From positions 1-24,427 of the forward strand of contig RXOD01004303.1 of assembly GCA_005223375.1 (NCBI GenBank): DNA of 24,427 bases, in the 5' to 3' direction. This DNA comes from Amoebophrya sp. AT5.2. Taxonomy: Eukaryota; Sar; Dinophyceae; Syndiniales; Amoebophryaceae. The notes beneath the pieces are model-generated. The model was not told the DNA's origin, ran no database searches, and worked only from the letters and a program-made list of their open reading frames with translations. Each line of letters starts with the position of its first letter. The first letter of the stretch is position 1. The translations under genes and the position numbers were made by a program. Below, piece by piece: positions 1 to 9,356 of this stretch.

Positions 1-4
1 CCGA

Positions 5-57
5 GGGAACCCATTACACAGTACTTACCAGTTGCTCACTTACCATCTGGTCTCTCC
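5..57 (-). repeat. Second copy of the introner 5' end (start of ABC intron 3)
   Basis: This 53 bp closely matches 1617-1675, allowing for one short gap. Both include GACCAGATGGTAAGTG on the minus strand and a run ending ATGGGTTCCC. It sits where ABCC NBD1 homology stops (TLIFAGN then divergent), so it is the 5' end of a third intron in the same gene. The 3' end is outside the window. Confidence 0.75.
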
Positions 58-3000
58 ATAATGTTGCCCGCAAATATCAGCGTACAAGAAGTAGATCTTT
101 GTCTTTGAGAAGAGGCGATCTTGTTCCGCACCAACAGCAGCCGTTCCGCAACCACCATCGCTGTACCCGCATCCAACGCCGCGAAAATGTCGTCGAACAG
201 CATCACCACACGCAAAGAACGCGGAAAACGCTTCTTTTCCAACGCGAGATCGGTCTGGCGTAACGATTTCCATCGCGCAGGATCGAGGAAGGAGCTGCTC
301 TCGAAATTGGAGCAGTCGAAGAGCGCGGCGTAAACCGCCCGCGCCAGTGCGACGCGCATCTTTTGCCCCCCGCTTAAAGTGACCCCCCGCTCCCCGATTT
401 CGGTTTCATCCTTGTCCGCGAGTTGCTCGAAGTCCGCCTCCAGGCAACTCGCCCACACCGCCAGCTCGTACGAACCAACATCGATACAACCTGCGACGTT
501 GTAGCGGAAAAACGCGATGTTGTCCTTAATCGTCGCATTGCGGATCCACGCGGTTTGGGAGACGTACGCGATCTTCGTGGATGCGGGAGATAATGAAAAC
601 GAAGACGCCGGCGTTACCATCGTCTCCTGCAATAACGTCTGCAGAAGCGTGCTCTTCCCGGAGCCCGTGGAACCAGAAATCTCGAGGATGTCGTTGTCGT
701 CGATGGTGAGTTGGACGTTCTCGAGGACGTTGGCCGTTCTTTTCGCGCCGGTTCCAGTAGAGGACCATCGAATGTCTGCATTCCGAAACTGGAAAAGATG
801 ATCATGTTCTTCTTCTCGCTCCTCCACTCGATCACGGGCGGTTCCGAAACTGGAAAACATGTCCAGCTCCCCGTCTGCCGGATGTCTGCGCGCGGGCAGT
901 AGAAGTGGTTCTGACCGACCGTTCTTGCCAGTATTTTCTGGGTGCTCCTGCTCGTCCACTTTAGTAGAAGTACCAGCAGAGCCCTCTCGTCCTTCCAAAA
1001 AGCTCCGCACGCTGCAAGAAGACTCTCGCTTTGCATCTCCAGCCCCCACCGCTCCGTCCAATCCGGATTCGCCACCAACTCCAGCTACCTTACAACTTGT
1101 GCGGCCGCGACCCGACCCCCCGATAGAATTACCGGATCCCGTCAAAAACCGGTCCACCCTGTCCAGCACCACCCAGCACTGCACCACGTTGCTGGCGATG
1201 AGCCCCATTTGCTGCAACGGAAACCGCATGATCATGGTGAAGCCCATCAGGCAAAACGTCACCTCTGGCTTCATCTCGTCCAGCGTGAGAAAGACGAAAG
1301 TCAAGAGACAAACCGCCTGCGCTATGGCGGGACCAGGTGGTAAGTGGGTAAACTGAAATTTTAATTTCAATTTTTTCGGAGCTCTTCGGGGTCCCCGTCC
1401 CCTTTGGGCATGTGCTAAGAAAACGAAGAGGTCCGGAGTAGCAGCACTACAGGCGGCGTCTACTTTTCGCGGTTGGCAGGACTGGCATTCCTGCACCCTC
1501 TGTTCCTCACCCTCTCTAGCTGGCAACCAATGGATGCAATCACCACCCTCAGCTTCTTCTTTTTCCCTGCTACTACTTTCTTCAGGTCCTCCCACCATTC
1601 TAGCCAGTGGCTTTAAGGGAACCCATTGCACAGCACTTACCAGCTGCCCACTTGCACTTACCATCTGGTCTCTCTCGCTACGCGCCAGAAACGGCATGCA
1701 GACGATCTGGGTGGCGGTCGCGGCGAAGATGCAGTTCTGCTTCAGCGCCTCGCGGTTCTCCTTCTCCCGCAAACCGACGATTTTGTCGTAGTACGCCTTC
1801 TCCCACACGAAATACTTGATTACACGGATGTGGGACAAAACCTCCTCGCACAGCTTCAGCCTTTCCTCTGTGTGGGTTGCGCGTCGTCTCCGGATGCGAA
1901 CGAGGCAGGAGGACCAAACAAACCCGAGCGGTGCAGAAGATATGAAATGGGACCAGCGATGGTAACCTAGGACCAGAGCTGGTATGTCAATTTTTTTTAT
2001 AGCACTAGTAGGGAATCGATCGGAAGGGGAAGCGACAGCCATGCCCACTTGTAGCGATGGCGACTGCCGATTCGTAAGGCGCTTTTAAGATTGGTATCTG
2101 GGGCGCGAAGCGAGTTCTGGGTCTGGGGCGGTTTTTTCACTCACTCGCTCATAACAACTAAGTAGCCCTAACCACTTACCATAGCTGGCCCCACCAACTC
2201 GCATAAAGCAGCCCATGATGCAGAGGTAGCAGATCGCCGGCGTCGGTCCCAGGAGCTTGATGAGGAATCCCCCAGAGACCGCGATTAGGGTTGGCGCGGC
2301 CCAGATCATGTGCAGGTGGGGGGCCGCGTCTATGAAACGCTGACTGTCGTTGGCGATCAAACCGAGAGCCTCGGAAGAAGCATCGGGAACGGGTGGAGCT
2401 GGAGGTTGTACGGCGACGCTCGCGCGGTTCGGCTGGTCGCACTCTGTCTGTTCCCCGAATTCTGACCCGGTGTATAACGACGAGCGCTGTCGAGGAATAA
2501 TCGCACCCGCGGATTCAGACTCGACGCCAAATGCAGATTTTCGAAGTCGAGTCGTCTGTTCTTCTTCTTGCACGTCGACGTGACAACTGGATTGGGGGTC
2601 CGCTTGCTCCACTTCTTTAGAATGCCGTGATCCTAAGCACTTTCCCTTCGAGAAGGTCGCCGTAAAACAGCGGTAGATCAGGTAGGCACGGATTCGGATC
2701 GCCATCCTCATATTCGTATGCAGTGCCCAATTCTGCGCAATCGCCGACAGTCCCATCGCGCAAAACAATCCAAAAGCGTAGAGCAGCAGGCTGCGCTGAT
2801 CGATGCTGATCGATTCGCTTGCTTCTGCGGGCAGCTGCTGCTCGTGCTGTAAACCGGGGGTCTCAACAGGAACAGGCGCAGGTGCGACGGGGATAGCAGG
2901 TCGTGGCAGAGTAGCAGGAGTCGCTCCGGCAGATGATGACGCAGCAGATGCAGCGACAAGATCATCTACTGCATCATCCGGCATTTGACCCTGTGCTTCC

Positions 3001-3449
3001 TGTGTCAACATCGAGTCTGCCAGTCCACCTCCCGCGTCTTCTACTACTGCGAGTCCTGGTGCTGGTTCTAGCGTGGCTTCCTCCACTTCGGCGGCGGGCG
3101 GGGCAACGGCAACGCCAACGGCAATGGAAGATGACGAGAAGCCGGACGGGAATAAAAGCGCGTCGCCACTGTCCCCGCCCCTCGCGCTCAACAGCAGCGC
3201 GTGCATGAGTAAAGGTACGCTTAGCTGCGCCAACACCACCACGCATTGCAACCCGAATCCGAAGAGCAAACTCTTCTTCTCGCGCCTCCAGAGGGAGCTG
3301 CGGAAGGATTTTGATTTTTCGGTGTTGTCGGTGGCGTCGGAAGCTGTTGGTCCGATTTGATCGCCATCGCACAACCGGGGTAGATCATCCGCGCGCACGT
3401 CGCGCCCGCGAGCGAGGGCCGCGGAAACGGAACGGTAAAACGGGTCCAT
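36..3449 (-). CDS. ABCC/MRP-type ABC transporter, N-terminal half (partial, continues off the left edge)
   Basis: Exports substrates across a membrane using ATP, by family. The ATG at 3449 opens MDPFYRSVSAALARGRDV, like ABCC N-termini. Exon 1 (3449 to about 2190) holds the start of membrane domain 1, including GLIANDSQRFIDAAPHLHMI, the usual ABCC loop. Exon 2 (about 1948-1682) has THTEERLKLCEEVLSHIRVI then KYFVWEK, matching the conserved ABCC cytoplasmic loop. Exon 3 (1318 to about 60) finishes the membrane domain (RFPLQQMGLIASNVVQ) and carries NBD1: Walker A GSTGSGKST near 660, Q-loop YVSQTAWI, signature LSGGQ near 370, Walker B VVMLFDD near 200. Oddities: Ser/Pro/Glu-rich inserts of about 100 residues after the first helices and in the membrane-domain/NBD linker, and about 30 residues between signature and Walker B. 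The second half lies outside the window. The family call is firm; substrate is unknown. Confidence 0.9.
1319..1685 (-). other. Intron 2 of the ABC transporter gene, introner-like, with terminal inverted repeats
   Basis: The frame reads through without a stop because the intron is a multiple of three (363 bp by the repeat-based boundaries), but the translation inside is not ABCC-like. Joining the two GCGC copies (1682-1685 and 1319-1322, same codon phase) gives PFLAQAVCLLTFVFLTLDE, which matches the normal length of this ABCC segment. The intron ends then do not fit GT-AG. A canonical phase-0 alternative is 1661..1317 (GT-AG), but it leaves eight extra residues. Inverted repeats at 1331-1346 and 1655-1670 match 15 of 16. 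Confidence 0.75.
1949..2192 (-). other. Intron 1 of the ABC transporter gene, with terminal inverted repeats (boundaries uncertain)
   Basis: Exon 1 stops resembling ABCC after CYLCIMGCFM, and exon 2 resumes near PLGFVWSSCLVRIRRRR. Inverted repeats at 1949-1965 and 2176-2192 match 15 of 17. A canonical GT-AG, phase-1-compatible splice is 2179..1967, giving ASYG|YHRW. The ABCC alignment would prefer a longer intron reaching to about 1900-1920 on one side and 2205 on the other. That version has no AG acceptor, so the exact ends are unresolved. Confidence 0.6.
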
Positions 3450-4150
3450 CTTCGACTTTAGAAGGATTTTTAAAATGCGAGAAGTATTGACAAACGGGTT
3501 CGAAAGGTAGTAGCATATGTACCTCTACCTAAAACCTTACAGAGGGCTGCGAGCGAGGCCTCAACAAAACAGAAAACGAGAAGTATAGTCGCATTAGGAC
3601 AAGAACTTCAAAATCTGCTTGCGTCAGAGAATCAAGGGGCGCAACTAAAAATACTAAGCTTCGTTTGCGTATGCGTTTGCAACTGCGATAAAAAGAGTTA
3701 GTACATCAGCGGATCGCGCGCACCGCAGGATAAACACGGTATTGAAGAAAATAAGTAGTTTTATTTTCGAAAGGTACAAATTCCAATTGACATCCATCAG
3801 TAACTTACGTACACGTCGACAACAAGCACAAGGAACACACGCACACACCATCGGAAGATCCGAAATACAAGCAGCCACAACTTTCCCGAATGATCTGCGG
3901 TCGATTTTTGGTGCGGTAGATTCATTGGCGCAGTGTATGTTGCGTGAGTGCTACACGATTTCTTTTCCAGTGTTTTAGTGGCACTCGCGCTGAGTCAGGC
4001 GGGCTGCGCCCGACACCGCACGGACTCAGCGCGAGCGCAGGAGTCGATTCCGGTGTGTGCTTGGCACCAGTCAGATCCATTTGCCACTTACTTGCAGCTC
4101 GTGGCCCGGAATTAGCGATCGCACCGGCAACCCTATAGCTCCACCTCTAA
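3450..4150. other. Intergenic region between the ABC and SET/MYND genes
   Basis: About 700 bp between two genes transcribed in the same direction, so it should hold the 3' end of the SET/MYND transcript and the promoter of the ABC gene. I see no coding frame worth calling. It contains the nested inverted repeat at 3981-4038 and a donor-like GTAAGTGG on the minus strand near 4085-4092. No TATA or polyadenylation signal could be assigned. Confidence 0.5.
3981..4038. repeat. Nested inverted repeat (stem-loop)
   Basis: The arms 3981-3996 and 4023-4038 are complementary over 16 bp with one mismatch (core CTCGCGCTGAGTC against GACTCAGCGCGAG, 13 bp perfect). Inside is a second stem, CGGGC-TGC-GCCCG, at 4000-4012. 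It is non-coding and lies just downstream of the SET/MYND stop. Confidence 0.8.
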
Positions 4151-6292
4151 TCAGGCGCCCCCCAACATTTGGCACTGCTTTGTTCCCAACATCCCTAGTT
4201 CCTTGACGCACCTTTCGCAGCGGCACGCAAAGCCGTAGGCCTCCAGGGCTTTCTGCCGCCGCTCCACCGGGTCCGCATTTTCCACGTAGCAGATGAAGAG
4301 CTCGCTATCCGGTTGTATCGGTTGCAGAGCGACAGCACGCATGGCGTTGGTGCCCAGGTCGAAATCGAATTTCAAGTTCGGGCAACACGAGTGGTTGCAG
4401 CGCGCGATTCTCGACGAAAACCCCGTCGCGTGGAACGCCGGCCAGGGCCGGTTCAACAGCTCGCGGAGCTTTTGTTGATCTCCGCCTACTGCGATCGCGA
4501 ACTCGTTGCTCACCTCCGCGCGCATCTCCGCAAAGACGGAGGACGCGCCACCTCCTATCTCCGCGCAAACTGGTGCTCCTCCTTCGTCCCGAGAACCCTC
4601 GTCCTCCATCATTTCGTCCTGATCTTCTTCCAGATCGTCGTCCTCCTCGCCCTCTTCGTCCACGTCGAAGTTTCCGGTCACTCCGTCGTTCCAAAACAAC
4701 CGCATCAGGACTTCCTTCTCCTTCAACAACTCCTCCAGTGCTTTCTTTTCATCTTCCCCACACGACATCAACGTGCCGTTGTTGGCGGATATTAACTTCG
4801 CGTCGAAAAACCCCTTAAGCGGCGATTCGATCTCGATGTCCAAGTTGCAAACCTCGAAGAGTCCCATCACGCGCTTCCAGAACGTGAACCCACCCGTGCC
4901 CTCATCGAACAGAAACTCCAAGTCCGCCTTCAGCTCTGGATTTACAACCGCCGCCTCGCGGAAGGAGGTCGCGAAGTGCTGCTTGAGCAATTCCCAGCCT
5001 TTGGAGAGGATTTCGTTTGTTGCGGTGAAAAACTCGTCGTCCTTCGGGCGATTTGGCGGCGGGCGGCACACATCCAAAAAATCCCCGCCCGCATAGTCCA
5101 AAACCTCCTGCATCAGCTGCCGCATGGAGGGCGGCGGCACTTCGGAAGATGGGGAAGAACCGGCACTGGAGCCGGATGAACTTCTAGCGCTGCTCGAAGC
5201 TGAACTGGAGGCCGAAGAACCGGCGCTGCCCGCTGGGTAAAAGCCCATCCTTCCCGTTCCCGAAGGTCCACCATGAGCATGAGGATCGACCCCCCACACC
5301 TTTTGCTCCTGCAGCCACTTTTGTCTTCTCTGCACCATGTGCGCGATGACCTTGGCGGCGAGGATCATGGTCTCGACTTCCTGCATTGCGTGAACCTTGA
5401 AAGAAACCAGGGAGTCGCTTGTTGACGAACACGCCGCGACGCAAAGCAGTTCGTGCGAGTGCTCGAAATCGGCCTGGCGACAGGCGTCACTGCAGTAACG
5501 CTCGCCGCAAACACAGGTGACCATGGAGGGGGAAGTAGGCTGTCGATGTTGTGGTTTTGAATTGGATCATGCTGCGGGGTCGGGTAGCCCTTGCTTCCGA
5601 TAGCGAAGGCAGGAGTCAAAAACAGCTGAGCCTCGTCCTTTACCGTTTTCGTTATTACTCAGTTCTTGATGGTAGGTGCATGAGCAAGAGCATGTGTAAC
5701 ATTATTAGAAGATGATGATGAACAACTTCATAGCTAGCAGTTTAAGTTCATAGCTTCTTCTTGTTCTATCTGTCTGTCACTGTCAGTCTATCAGCCCTAT
5801 ATGTACCTGTCGCTTCTGACTGTCACCCCCAGCGGCGCTCTCGAAGCTGGCCATCTCCTTTTCCCACTTGGACACGAAGGGCATCAGTTTTCCGATCAAC
5901 GCGTCAAACTCCGGCTCGTTCCCGAACATGGCCTCGAGTTGTCCGCCGATCCCGCCGACAAACTTGTTGCAGTTGGCGCAGTTCACGCAAAACCTTCTGT
6001 TCTCCGTATGCTGCAGCGTGTACTCGGGCACGTGGAAGAAAACGGTCTCGCCAGGAGTTAGCACCTGCGGCACCTGCCCCGGAGTGGGATTAGCAGTACC
6101 GCCTTGTTGTCCGACAAACAGCCCGAGACCCGCGGTAGTTGCGCTACCTGGAGTTGCCGGCTGGATCACGTTGTAGGCCTGGTGGGGGAGGGGGGCTTCG
6201 GGGGCGAGGGGGCCTTCGGGACCCATCAGGTTGTCTTCTTGTCGGACCCGACTGGGCCGCACAAAGACATTGTGCGGCTGCGGAGGAAGCAT
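4151..6292 (-). CDS. SET and MYND domain protein (SMYD-like lysine methyltransferase candidate), two exons
   Basis: Exons 6292..5807 and 5539..4151 join in phase 0 to give about 624 residues. A SET-N segment (GLGLFV near 55, then TPGETVFFHVPEYTL near 79-93) precedes a split MYND zinc finger: FCVNC (C102, C105) in exon 1, then CVCGERYCSDAC and HELLC (about 171-195) in exon 2. The finger therefore carries an insert of about 65 residues. The SET core has NHSCCPN (about 544-550) and ELFICY (575-580), and the post-SET cysteines are CRCERC (601-606). SMYD enzymes use S-adenosylmethionine to methylate lysines on histones or other proteins; here that is inferred. Oddities are a Ser-rich run (about residues 280-300) and an acidic Asp/Glu run before SET-C. 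The ATG at 6292 follows an A-rich leader and has no better upstream start. Confidence 0.88.
5540..5806 (-). other. Intron of the SET/MYND gene
   Basis: A 267 bp GT-AG intron. It begins GTACATATAG after codon CAG and ends ATCGACAG before CCT ACT. Both sides are phase 0, and removing it brings the two halves of the MYND finger into one frame. CGACAG occurs at both the exon 1 end and the intron end, so it is flanked by a 6 bp direct repeat. No inverted terminal repeat was seen. Confidence 0.85.
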
Positions 6293-6463
6293 TTTTTTAT
6301 TGCGGCCTTCTATTCCTATATCCTATTGCCGTCGACCATTAAAAAAACGCTGTACAACTTCTGCCTGGAATTGGAGACGAACGCGAGACAGCGACAAGTA
6401 TTTTTTTGACAAAAGTCCTGTAAAGATGAAAGGAGTACGTGAAGATCATGATCATCTTCAAGA

Positions 6464-7556
6464 TCACGGTTTTATTTTGATCTCTTCCACGAGGATCGGA
6501 TGCGCCTTGCAGGATCCTTGTCGCACGAGATTGGGATTGATCCATCGGCATCGAGAGCCGCACGAGGTTCCGCACAACTTCAAAATGGATAGACACTTCT
6601 GCGACTTTTCGCTTTCACCAGCAGCACGCATCGACGGAATTTCATTTGTCATCGAACAAGACAGCTGCACGACGTCGCCGAGGCCGAGCAAATGCAGAAC
6701 ATGAGAGATCGACTCAAGATAATGCTCTTCCGTTGGTCCGGCGCCTCGTCCCGCGTATGAAGCAGGGCATCAGAATCAACACAGACCACCCAATCGCCAT
6801 TATACACGATGTGCTCTACTTGTTCCTTCGGCCATCACATAGCTATCCCTTTTTCCTCACCAAGACGCAGCAAGCCGGACATATCGCCAGCACGGCCTTG
6901 CCGAGATCGTTTTTGGACGGGTCGAAGAAGTCTTTCGGGGTTTCCACGGTTTTCTTCAGACCACAATCTTCACACCGGATCCGCAGCTCCTCCACGCGGC
7001 AGGCCGACACCGTGCGTGCTCTTGGTGCCATTGAGGGTGGTGCTGCCCCGCCTCCACCTGCTCCCGCTACACCTGCGACTGCCACAAGCCCTGTAGTACC
7101 TGTTAGTTCATCTTCAAAGGGTACTAAAGATCGGTCATACTTCGTCCCCAGCGAGATCGTCGACAGCCACCTTAGCCGGCTTCTATGTTTCGCCTGCATC
7201 GGCCCGAACATGCTGAAAAAGGGAATTCCCTGCTCGGCGAAAGCCTGCACGATAGCGTTATCGATTTTGGAGGGCGCGTGGGTATGGTGCACGATTCCTT
7301 TCTCCGCGTCAGAAAGTAGCGAGGAGGTGGCTGCGCCACCTCCGTCCGTCGCTGCGGTCGCATCGCAGCCAGTGCAATCGTCGCAAGAGGAACTCGCGAA
7401 GTAGCGCCGCAGCAGAGTTCTTCGCTTGACTCCGTCCGGCCGCTGCTGCGCGTACTTGAAGTTAGTACCACGACTTGAAGTAGTGGTGGAATGTTGAGGT
7501 TGAGGAAGAACGCGCAGCAGCGGCCGCGCAGCGTTTCTTATCCACTTCGAAGCCAT
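6464..7556 (-). CDS. Uncharacterised Cys-pair protein, probably organelle-targeted, frame broken twice
   Basis: I do not recognise the family. The ATG at 7556 opens an Arg/Ser-rich, acid-free leader (MASKWIRNAARPLLRVLPQP) like a mitochondrial targeting sequence. The first open part ends at a TAG at 6843-6845 and carries two Cys pairs, CEDC (about 195-198) and CPAC (about 226-229), as in zinc ribbons. Coding-like sequence continues past the stop. A 35 nt GT-AG removal (6860..6826) joins CPACCVL to EQVEHIVYNGDWVVCVDSDA. Near 6745 the coding potential moves by -1 to GPTEEHYLESISHVLHLLGL, ending VEEIKIKP at 6464. The total would be about 350 residues. The second break could be a sequencing indel, an unusual tiny intron or a real lesion. 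If neither continuation is real, the protein is 237 residues ending RKKG. Confidence 0.5.
6826..6860 (-). other. Candidate 35-nt mini-intron
   Basis: The minus strand reads TTG then GTGAGG..., ending CCGAAG before GAACAAG. It holds the in-frame TAG, and removing it (phase 0) restores a coding-like frame. A 35 nt intron is extremely short, so a sequence error or a true stop are the alternatives. Confidence 0.35.
7437..7526. repeat. 17-bp inverted repeat inside the targeting-leader region
   Basis: Arms 7437-7453 and 7510-7526 are perfectly complementary (GGCCGCTGCTGCGCGT within them) around a 56 nt spacer. The spacer contains a 9 bp direct repeat ACTTGAAGT (7454-7462 and 7473-7481). It lies in coding sequence just after the start codon of the 7556 gene. 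Confidence 0.8.
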
Positions 7557-9356
7557 GTGAGTTCGCAACTACTTTGCTCTCGAAAGCTATGGCACATGTT
7601 GCGCGATGCATTCATTGGCAGCCGATTGCGAAGGGCTTTTTGCGAACGGGGTTCTACTTCTCGAATTGATGTTGTAGTAGAAGACCATGCTCAAGCTCAT
7701 GCAAAGTAGATGCACAACTATGGCTGAGGAATGATGCATGCTGTAGCTCCTGTTGGTTGGTGTTGGTGTTAGAATCCCGATACCTAGCTAGCTTGCTTCG
7801 TATTAATGCCGTTCCCGTTCCTTCGTGAACAAGCTCTTTGCTTTTTCTCGGCTCTCTCTTTCTCTCTGCTCTCTTCACCCCTCGTCTCACTTCTACTTCA
7901 GACAGTTATCAAGTAAGTACTTATGTTGAGTAGAGCTGGCACCGTGGAAGACCGATGGAAGCATCAGCATGGATGTCTTAAGTTGTCGAACATACACTGG
8001 AGCGAGGCGACGATCACAGCCGATGCTGCTCCTCCGCCCCAGACTCTGATCCTGGAGTATTGGCGCCAGGAGTTGTAGTACTTAGTCCGATAGTCGATCT
8101 TCATCTGTCGTGTGCGGAGGCACCAATGAGTCATCAGCTATGAAAAGCGGTCAGTTTTTCGCGTCGCCGTCGATCCGATAGCGGTAGTACCAGTTTATGC
8201 GATTCGTGCTTTTTCCGGAAGCGTTGGCTTGCGATCCACATGGGACCAGCGGACAACACTTTTCGCACTGACGCCCGTTCTTTTCTCTCGCGAGCTTTAA
8301 GCTAGACACCCAGGATCGGCGACCACGTGGCGGTGGCCAACAGCCAGTTATGCGGAGTACGGTGGTGCGAGACTCCGAGCCGACTACTTTGATCGATTGA
8401 TGACGAGCGCACAGTAACCTCCATCTGAAGCTAGTGCACCTAAAAAAATCAGATAAAAGTGAAAATCGCAGCTGAAGCTGCAAGTGAATTTAAATATGCA
8501 CAACAAATCGAACTTAATAAGAAAGTGTAATATAGTTTGTCGCAAAGAACACAAGCACTGCTTCTATTTTTGCGAGCTTTAATTTCTAATCTACTTTCCT
8601 GCTCCTCCTGCTCCTCGTCCGCAGAAGTACTTACTTACTTACGTAGCACGACGTAGAGCACTTCTACGGCTTGTCAGAAAGCAAACTCGTCCGCAGCGAC
8701 GCGGCGATCATGAATGGGACCACTTTCGATGATCGCCATTATCTTGGCCAGAAAAGTTTCGAAGCGAATTTTAGAGGGGGACTACGAATCAATCTGCAAG
8801 CAAGGCGAAGGCGAGAGGTACGGAATAAATCAGTACGACGAGTACACCACCACCAGCAGCAGGAGAGACTGATTTATTAGAAGATGGCGACAGTCTGTCA
8901 GCACTTAATTCGGCTCCTCAGGCCTAAAGTAAACGCGTTACTTACAATGCTCCCGCATAGGCATAAGTAGAGGAGTGAATAGCGTCGATCAATCGTCGTG
9001 GTTGAACTGTGTGCAACTGCTGAACTTGTTCAGCTTGAACTTGAACAAGTTGAAGAATATTGATATTCTTGGGCCATGTATTTTTTGCGAGCGATTTTCT
9101 CCTGCAAGTCTTTCTGGCCTTGGTCTACGATGTTGGGTGAGACTGGTTCTGGTGAAAGTGAGTTCCTATGTATTCGTTCCCATGGTCTGACTGCGTCGAC
9201 GGTTCGGGTTTTCCGACCCCGAGTGGATCGATCCAGGCACAGCAAGCACCTCGGGCGATCCATCGGGCACCGAATCGATGCGCGGCCGGCCGCATAATTG
9301 AAAGAATAAGTTGGCCTTGCTTTAGTTTCCCTACTCCTGCTCCTCACTGCTGCTCC
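7557..9356. other. 1.8 kb with no convincing gene
   Basis: Several frames of 60-110 codons exist, but they lack ATG starts or recognisable content. The best is minus strand 8483..8151. It has no ATG, ends INWYYRYRIDGDAKN, and contains CEKCCPLVPC; it could be a terminal exon of something unseen. On the minus strand 9190-9030, KDLQEKIARKKYMAQ could be a 3' exon of the CmcJ-like gene, because a donor-like CGGTGAGGAG overlaps that gene's stop. Short inverted repeats occur at 8703-8711/8729-8737 and 9019-9070. Confidence 0.4.
9019..9070. repeat. Cluster of overlapping small inverted repeats
   Basis: Three stems lie in 52 bp. GCTGAAC-TT-GTTCAGC is at 9019-9034. AACTTGTTCA (9023-9032) pairs with TGAACAAGTT (9042-9051). 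AAGAATAT-TG-ATATTCTT is at 9053-9070. The first two are mutually exclusive, as in an alternative fold. No coding or element context explains them. Confidence 0.6.

Noticed and set aside
4313..4795. 160-codon plus-strand frame
   Set aside because: Antisense to the SET domain exon; no motif of its own.
8671..8880. 69-codon plus-strand frame
   Set aside because: No ATG at its start, no domain, and includes a 9 bp inverted repeat; chance frame likely.
7557..9356. Dinoflagellate spliced-leader relic, tRNA or other RNA gene
   Set aside because: No match to the known leader or to a tRNA fold was found by eye here or elsewhere in the window.
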